From NCBI GenBank assembly GCA_036971715.1, contig JAVHJL010000004.1, positions 3,038,001-3,102,000 of the forward strand: a DNA stretch of 64,000 bases, read 5' to 3'. The position numbers were made by a program, and so were the translations under genes. The notes beneath the pieces are model-generated. The model did no database searches. It saw only the letters and a list, made by a program, of their open reading frames with translations, and was not told the DNA's origin. Positions within the stretch are counted from its first letter, which is position 1; the number at the start of each line of letters is the position of its first letter. This stretch comes from Arthrobotrys musiformis (lineage: Eukaryota > Ascomycota > Orbiliomycetes > Orbiliales > Orbiliaceae). Below, in pieces: positions 60,034-64,000 of this stretch.

Positions 60034-63000
60034 GATGTTTGGCGGCCGACGAAGGGACGCTTTAGATGTCTTTATTTTGTTTTTTGGACGTGAGCACTAT
60101 AATAAAAATAGAACACGCAATGCAATATTTCAAAGCTTTAGAGCTTATGCAAAGTATAGTGAAATATTTGTGTAGGATTTCTGCGCCGTCGCTCCATGAG
60201 AATGCTCAATACATTGCTTGTGTTTAGAGTGGAAAATGGAGATTCCCAGATTGTCGTGAAGGGGCGACGGACGGGTTTATATTTTCGTTTCTACAAACCC
60301 CCCATCGGCGACCTCTAACAGCCGCCGCCAGCTTGGCCGGGCACATTTGCGTACCGCAGCCACACCTGCGGCCTATCAATGCACGCGGACAATGCAGAAA
60401 GAACAGGGGTCTACCAACGGAAAGCGGTCTAAACCAATCAGATATCGGAATGTGGAGTCTGCCACGGCGATGTGAAGCCTTCTGTTATATGCCAAGGTTT
60501 TGTATGAATATACGGTTTGTGCGACCTGAGCTCGAATTAGCTCTGGCTCTCACTCACAAGTTTGAATTTGGACGTACCCCTGCCTACAACTCTTCATCAA
60601 GTTGGCCGCCTGCCATCGAGGCTACAACATATCCCGGATCCTCTCGTTCAATGTCCAGATTTTTATTTTTGGGGTGTCTGATCTAGCGATAGTGCTCGCA
60701 ACTAGCGAATGACTTTTTTAGTCGATGGAAGCCAGCTCTACATGTGGCGGGTGTATAGACATATATGTCTGCGGTACTTTTGGGACGTTTTTGTTGTTGT
60801 CATTGTCAAGGTCGCATGATATGTCGATGTATCCTGCGTTGGGTAGTTCATTATCCCATATCTCGCGTTGGATTTTGTCAGCCAGAGACTTGAATCATAT
60901 TACAACTCCACGTTTTCGAATTCGAGATACCGGGACTATACTGCTCATTAACGCAAGAAATGATGTGATCCTTGTTAGAAATCCCGCTAACTTTTCCACT
61001 CAATTTTGCCGTGGATGAATCGTGATTCGATTCTGGATGGCGGTTTTATATATATTTTTTTACATCTGGAGACTCGTACTCAAGGCGCTGGTGGCGTATA
61101 TCTTGGGATTCGATTCTCGGGCAAGCCAATCGAACTCGAGTTATAGGCCTATAGATCTAGCACAAGGGATTAATAATTAATAAAAACTAACGAATATTTA
61201 TATTTTTTATGTTTTATCGCTGAATTGTGTGAAATATAAGATTTCAACTTTGCAACGCTAGCTACTATGCATTTAAGTTCGGATGCCAAATCCTAGATGT
61301 GGCATCGGTTTTTTCGTATGAGGAAATGGATGGCACATCTAATAGACGTGGCATCCGAATTATAAGATGGTTGCTAGGCCTGGATCCGGCGTAGCATATA
61401 TATTTACCTTGGGATGGCTGTTTGTATATCACGCATGGAGCTAGCTTTCCAATGCACGAAGTTGGCGACCCCTAGGTGCTTGTGAGTATAAAACAAAGGC
61501 TTTTGATTTTCGAATTCGAATATTGTTCACGGACCCTATTTTATCTTATATTTGCATCAAATGCTATGGTAAGTCCTCATCTATTCGAAAAAGGTGTTTT
61601 GATACACTTATACAAGCATGTTTTGTCACCCCCACAGCACCGCCCTCTATGGCCGATCATTAGCCTCTAATTTTTCTGAGAATGCCGTAGAACAAAATTT
61701 GCAGAAATTTATGAATTTGTGTCACAGACCTGGAATTCGAACGTTGGGAAAATGGATAATGTTATTATTTTCCCTGTGAGCTCGCTGTTTAGCCGTAGCT
61801 AGGAAGGATTGGGCAATGCCATAACCTATTCGGCAACTAGTGTGGTGGTCGTTTGGTGAGCGACCCTCATGGGCCCAGCTGCAGACGAGTGGTTTGGCCA
61901 TGTGAATTTATCGTTGTGTATGGAAACTTTCACTCGTTAAGAGGCACCAGGCCCTGGAAACTATTCTCATCGGGTTTAAGTTTGTACTACCGTGTGTATA
62001 CGATGACAACAGCACTCCATATAATTACAAGCAGCGCTGACTCTGGGAACGAGACTAGGGCTGACCACCACCCGACATACCCTGCAGGCACACATTGTAA
62101 CGTAGAAATAAACTTGTGTAACATACTACAGGTAGTTTATATGGTCATCAATGCCTCAGCTTATGCCACAATTGTAAGGACCTATGAAAGTACTTCGAGA
62201 ATAGTGGGATTAAAAATTCGTAGGTAATCACAGCAGAAAGAAACGTTATAAAGTTAAGTAATCTCACGCCTCAACGGTCAGAGCGGCAATATTAATTTAT
62301 GAAAGATGACATCTCATTTTACAGGACATAGATCCGTGAGCTCCACCACAAGGAATTATGAAAATCACGTAATTTAACGTATGATTTCATATATTTAATC
62401 TCCGGTGCCTCGAAAATTTCTATTAAAATACACATCGATGTCATAGACGGCATGGCAATTGACTTCGTACGGGTTTTGGAAGAAGCAATACGATGATGCG
62501 GCGCTCACTGAAGTTGATATCAAGGTTTTCATAGACCCGAGGCCGGGATGTTAACATGTTGAGCTGTAAAAAAGCAACAAGAGATTATACTACGGACCGA
62601 TGAGATACCGACGGAAATACGTATATACATCTATTCACTAAAGAGGCATCTTAGATATAGATTTAGAGCGCCCAGACTAGCCGTTAATCGCTTCCACACC
62701 CGAGCACGAAGCTCCGCGTTGCCTGTGGTATTTCTGGGTGGCGAGCCAGGCTAGTGGCAGGTAGCTGTCGGCTCGAGTCGGCCACCTCTTGAAGCCCAGC
62801 TACTCTTTCTAGATCCTTGAAATATTTTGAAATTTTCTACGGGATCTAAATTTATGGGATATACAACTCTTCAGGGCTCTAGCTTCCGACTTTTTATCCC
62901 TGTTTGAATCTAGAAAATACTAGCTACTCGTTCCCCGCTAGCTTTTTTAAGTTGAAGTATCTTAATGATTGCATGAAGCTTGATCAATTGAATCAGCCGT

Positions 63001-64000
63001 AGATCTGAGCTGGAAAATCAAATACTCTAAGTATGCTATACAAAGCACTGATGTGTATAAACCTATACGTGATCGATGAAGGATTGGTGACCCCACTACC
63101 TCGGCCGGATCAGATCGGTATCTTCAATTGGCAGGACCCGAGTCGTCGATTGAAGCATCATGACATGTCAACAGCGTCACACCATTCAAAAGGCTAGATC
63201 GATAAAAGATACTCGAAAAGGATCATGATCAAAAAGGCGTCAATGCATCTGAGACCTCATCGCGAGGAACTGAATCAATCGAAAAATTTCCGGTTGGCTA
63301 GTTTCATGCTTCAACGACGTGGGTGGCGAGATCTAAAAATCTTCCTTTGCCACACCTTACCCTTGTACGCATATTCGCTTCACCTTGTTGAAGAGGCGCT
63401 TGGAATGGCGATGATACCCGTTCGAGGGATGTTGGGTGTGGTGTGATAAATTTTGCTTCATGGGTCGATTCGAGCGGAACTGACGGCACAAAGCTCAAAG
63501 ACTGCGACCTCATCCCGCCCCACTCTGTTGCATGATGCGGCGTGCGGCGTTTTGCTCACAATACAATACACCAATTAAGGAAGCACGAGATTATTCACTT
63601 ATTATCAGAAACACTTCAACCGTGCCTGCCCAGAAAATTTCAAAAAAGGTTTTCCCTGGTCAACATATTTCTGGCGAGAAGCCGTCGGCTGCCCCAAAAA
63701 GCTTGACCGTACGTCGGCGACCGCAAAAGACGGCAAGATGAAGCGGGAACAGGAATCTGACATTGCAGAGAACAATTGTTAACAAGTGCAAAGTGCCGTT
63801 GCATGACGCCTCCCCCAGGTTTATGCAGGGGGCAAGGGTTTCGCCAAAAAGCTTATGATGCGGATAAGCAAATGCCCAGCCGGCTGACATCCAACGCCAA
63901 CACCACAACCGATGTCTTGAAATATTATCCTATCGATTTAATATGATCCAGGATACAGATGTTTCATGGGAGGGTTTTTTGTTCGAGGAGGTCTCAACTG
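60034..64000. other. Gene-poor right end
   Basis: Almost 4 kb without a gene that I can support on either strand. The first few hundred bases should be the ankyrin-gene promoter. Beyond that the DNA is AT-leaning with scattered short frames that lack domains. An imperfect foldback occurs at 61278-61359. I found no tRNA, rRNA or transposon ends. Confidence 0.55.
61278..61359. repeat. Imperfect two-part foldback (inverted repeat)
   Basis: TTCGGATGCCA (61278-61288) is the exact reverse complement of TGGCATCCGAA (61349-61359). Inside it, AGATGTGGCATC (61295-61306) pairs with GATGGCACATCT (61329-61340) with one mismatch. The two stems stack around a loop of 22 bases. Flanking target-site duplications are not obvious. 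Confidence 0.7.

Noticed and set aside
61720..61750. GGAATTCGAAC, similar to an inverted tRNA B box
   Set aside because: No matching A box or cloverleaf could be formed in the flanking 80 bases.

Overview
This window looks like nuclear DNA of a filamentous ascomycete (Pezizomycotina). Nearly every gene is interrupted by short introns of about 50-130 bases. They have GTATGT/GTAAGT-type donors, a CTAAC or CTAAT branch site and a nearby CAG or TAG acceptor, and the reading frame closes exactly at each junction I propose. The products are standard fungal housekeeping proteins. The exact genus cannot be fixed from sequence alone. The long ankyrin protein and wide intergenic spaces would fit Pezizomycetes, but that is inference.

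Layout. 1-4037: no convincing gene, with a 28-base tandem duplication and a GA microsatellite. 4038-10883: cia2 (cytosolic Fe-S targeting, +), snu114 (spliceosomal GTPase, -) and a ZIP metal transporter (-). 10884-20546: a gene-poor block of about 9.7 kb whose last 1.4 kb contains no ATG on the plus strand. It leads into a nucleotide-sugar/triose-phosphate-type transporter (20547-21772, +). 21773-26097: gene-poor, with a compact element able to fold as an H-type pseudoknot. 26098-33252: haspin kinase (-), then ero1 (+) and jac1 (+). 33489-40576: a PX/PXB lipid-binding protein (-) and a Mis18/Yippee-like zinc protein with a long acidic coiled-coil tail (-). 41187-48249: rex1 (+), rpb4 (-), trs23 (+) and nus1 (+). 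48656-55949: an unknown membrane-anchored protein (-), a PWI/SR-rich splicing protein (+), a uridine-kinase-family protein (-) and an atypical Ras-like GTPase (-). 56828-60033: a 1020-residue ankyrin protein (-). 60034-64000: gene-poor, with an imperfect foldback.

The genes do not form a pathway cluster. Themes recur: RNA metabolism (snu114, rex1, rpb4, the PWI protein), secretory-pathway work (ero1, trs23, nus1), Fe-S assembly (cia2, jac1) and chromosome segregation (haspin, possibly the Mis18-like protein). Several pairs are divergent and probably share promoters: haspin/ero1, Mis18-like/rex1, rpb4/trs23, and the unknown membrane protein/PWI gene.

The most unusual points are the ATG-free leader, the pseudoknot-capable element, the GTPase with a tryptophan in its P-loop next to a kinase with an altered P-loop, the Mis18-like fusion, a start codon split by an intron in trs23, and a likely GC-AG intron. 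All exon models were assembled by eye from splice signals and frame continuity, without transcripts or database searches.
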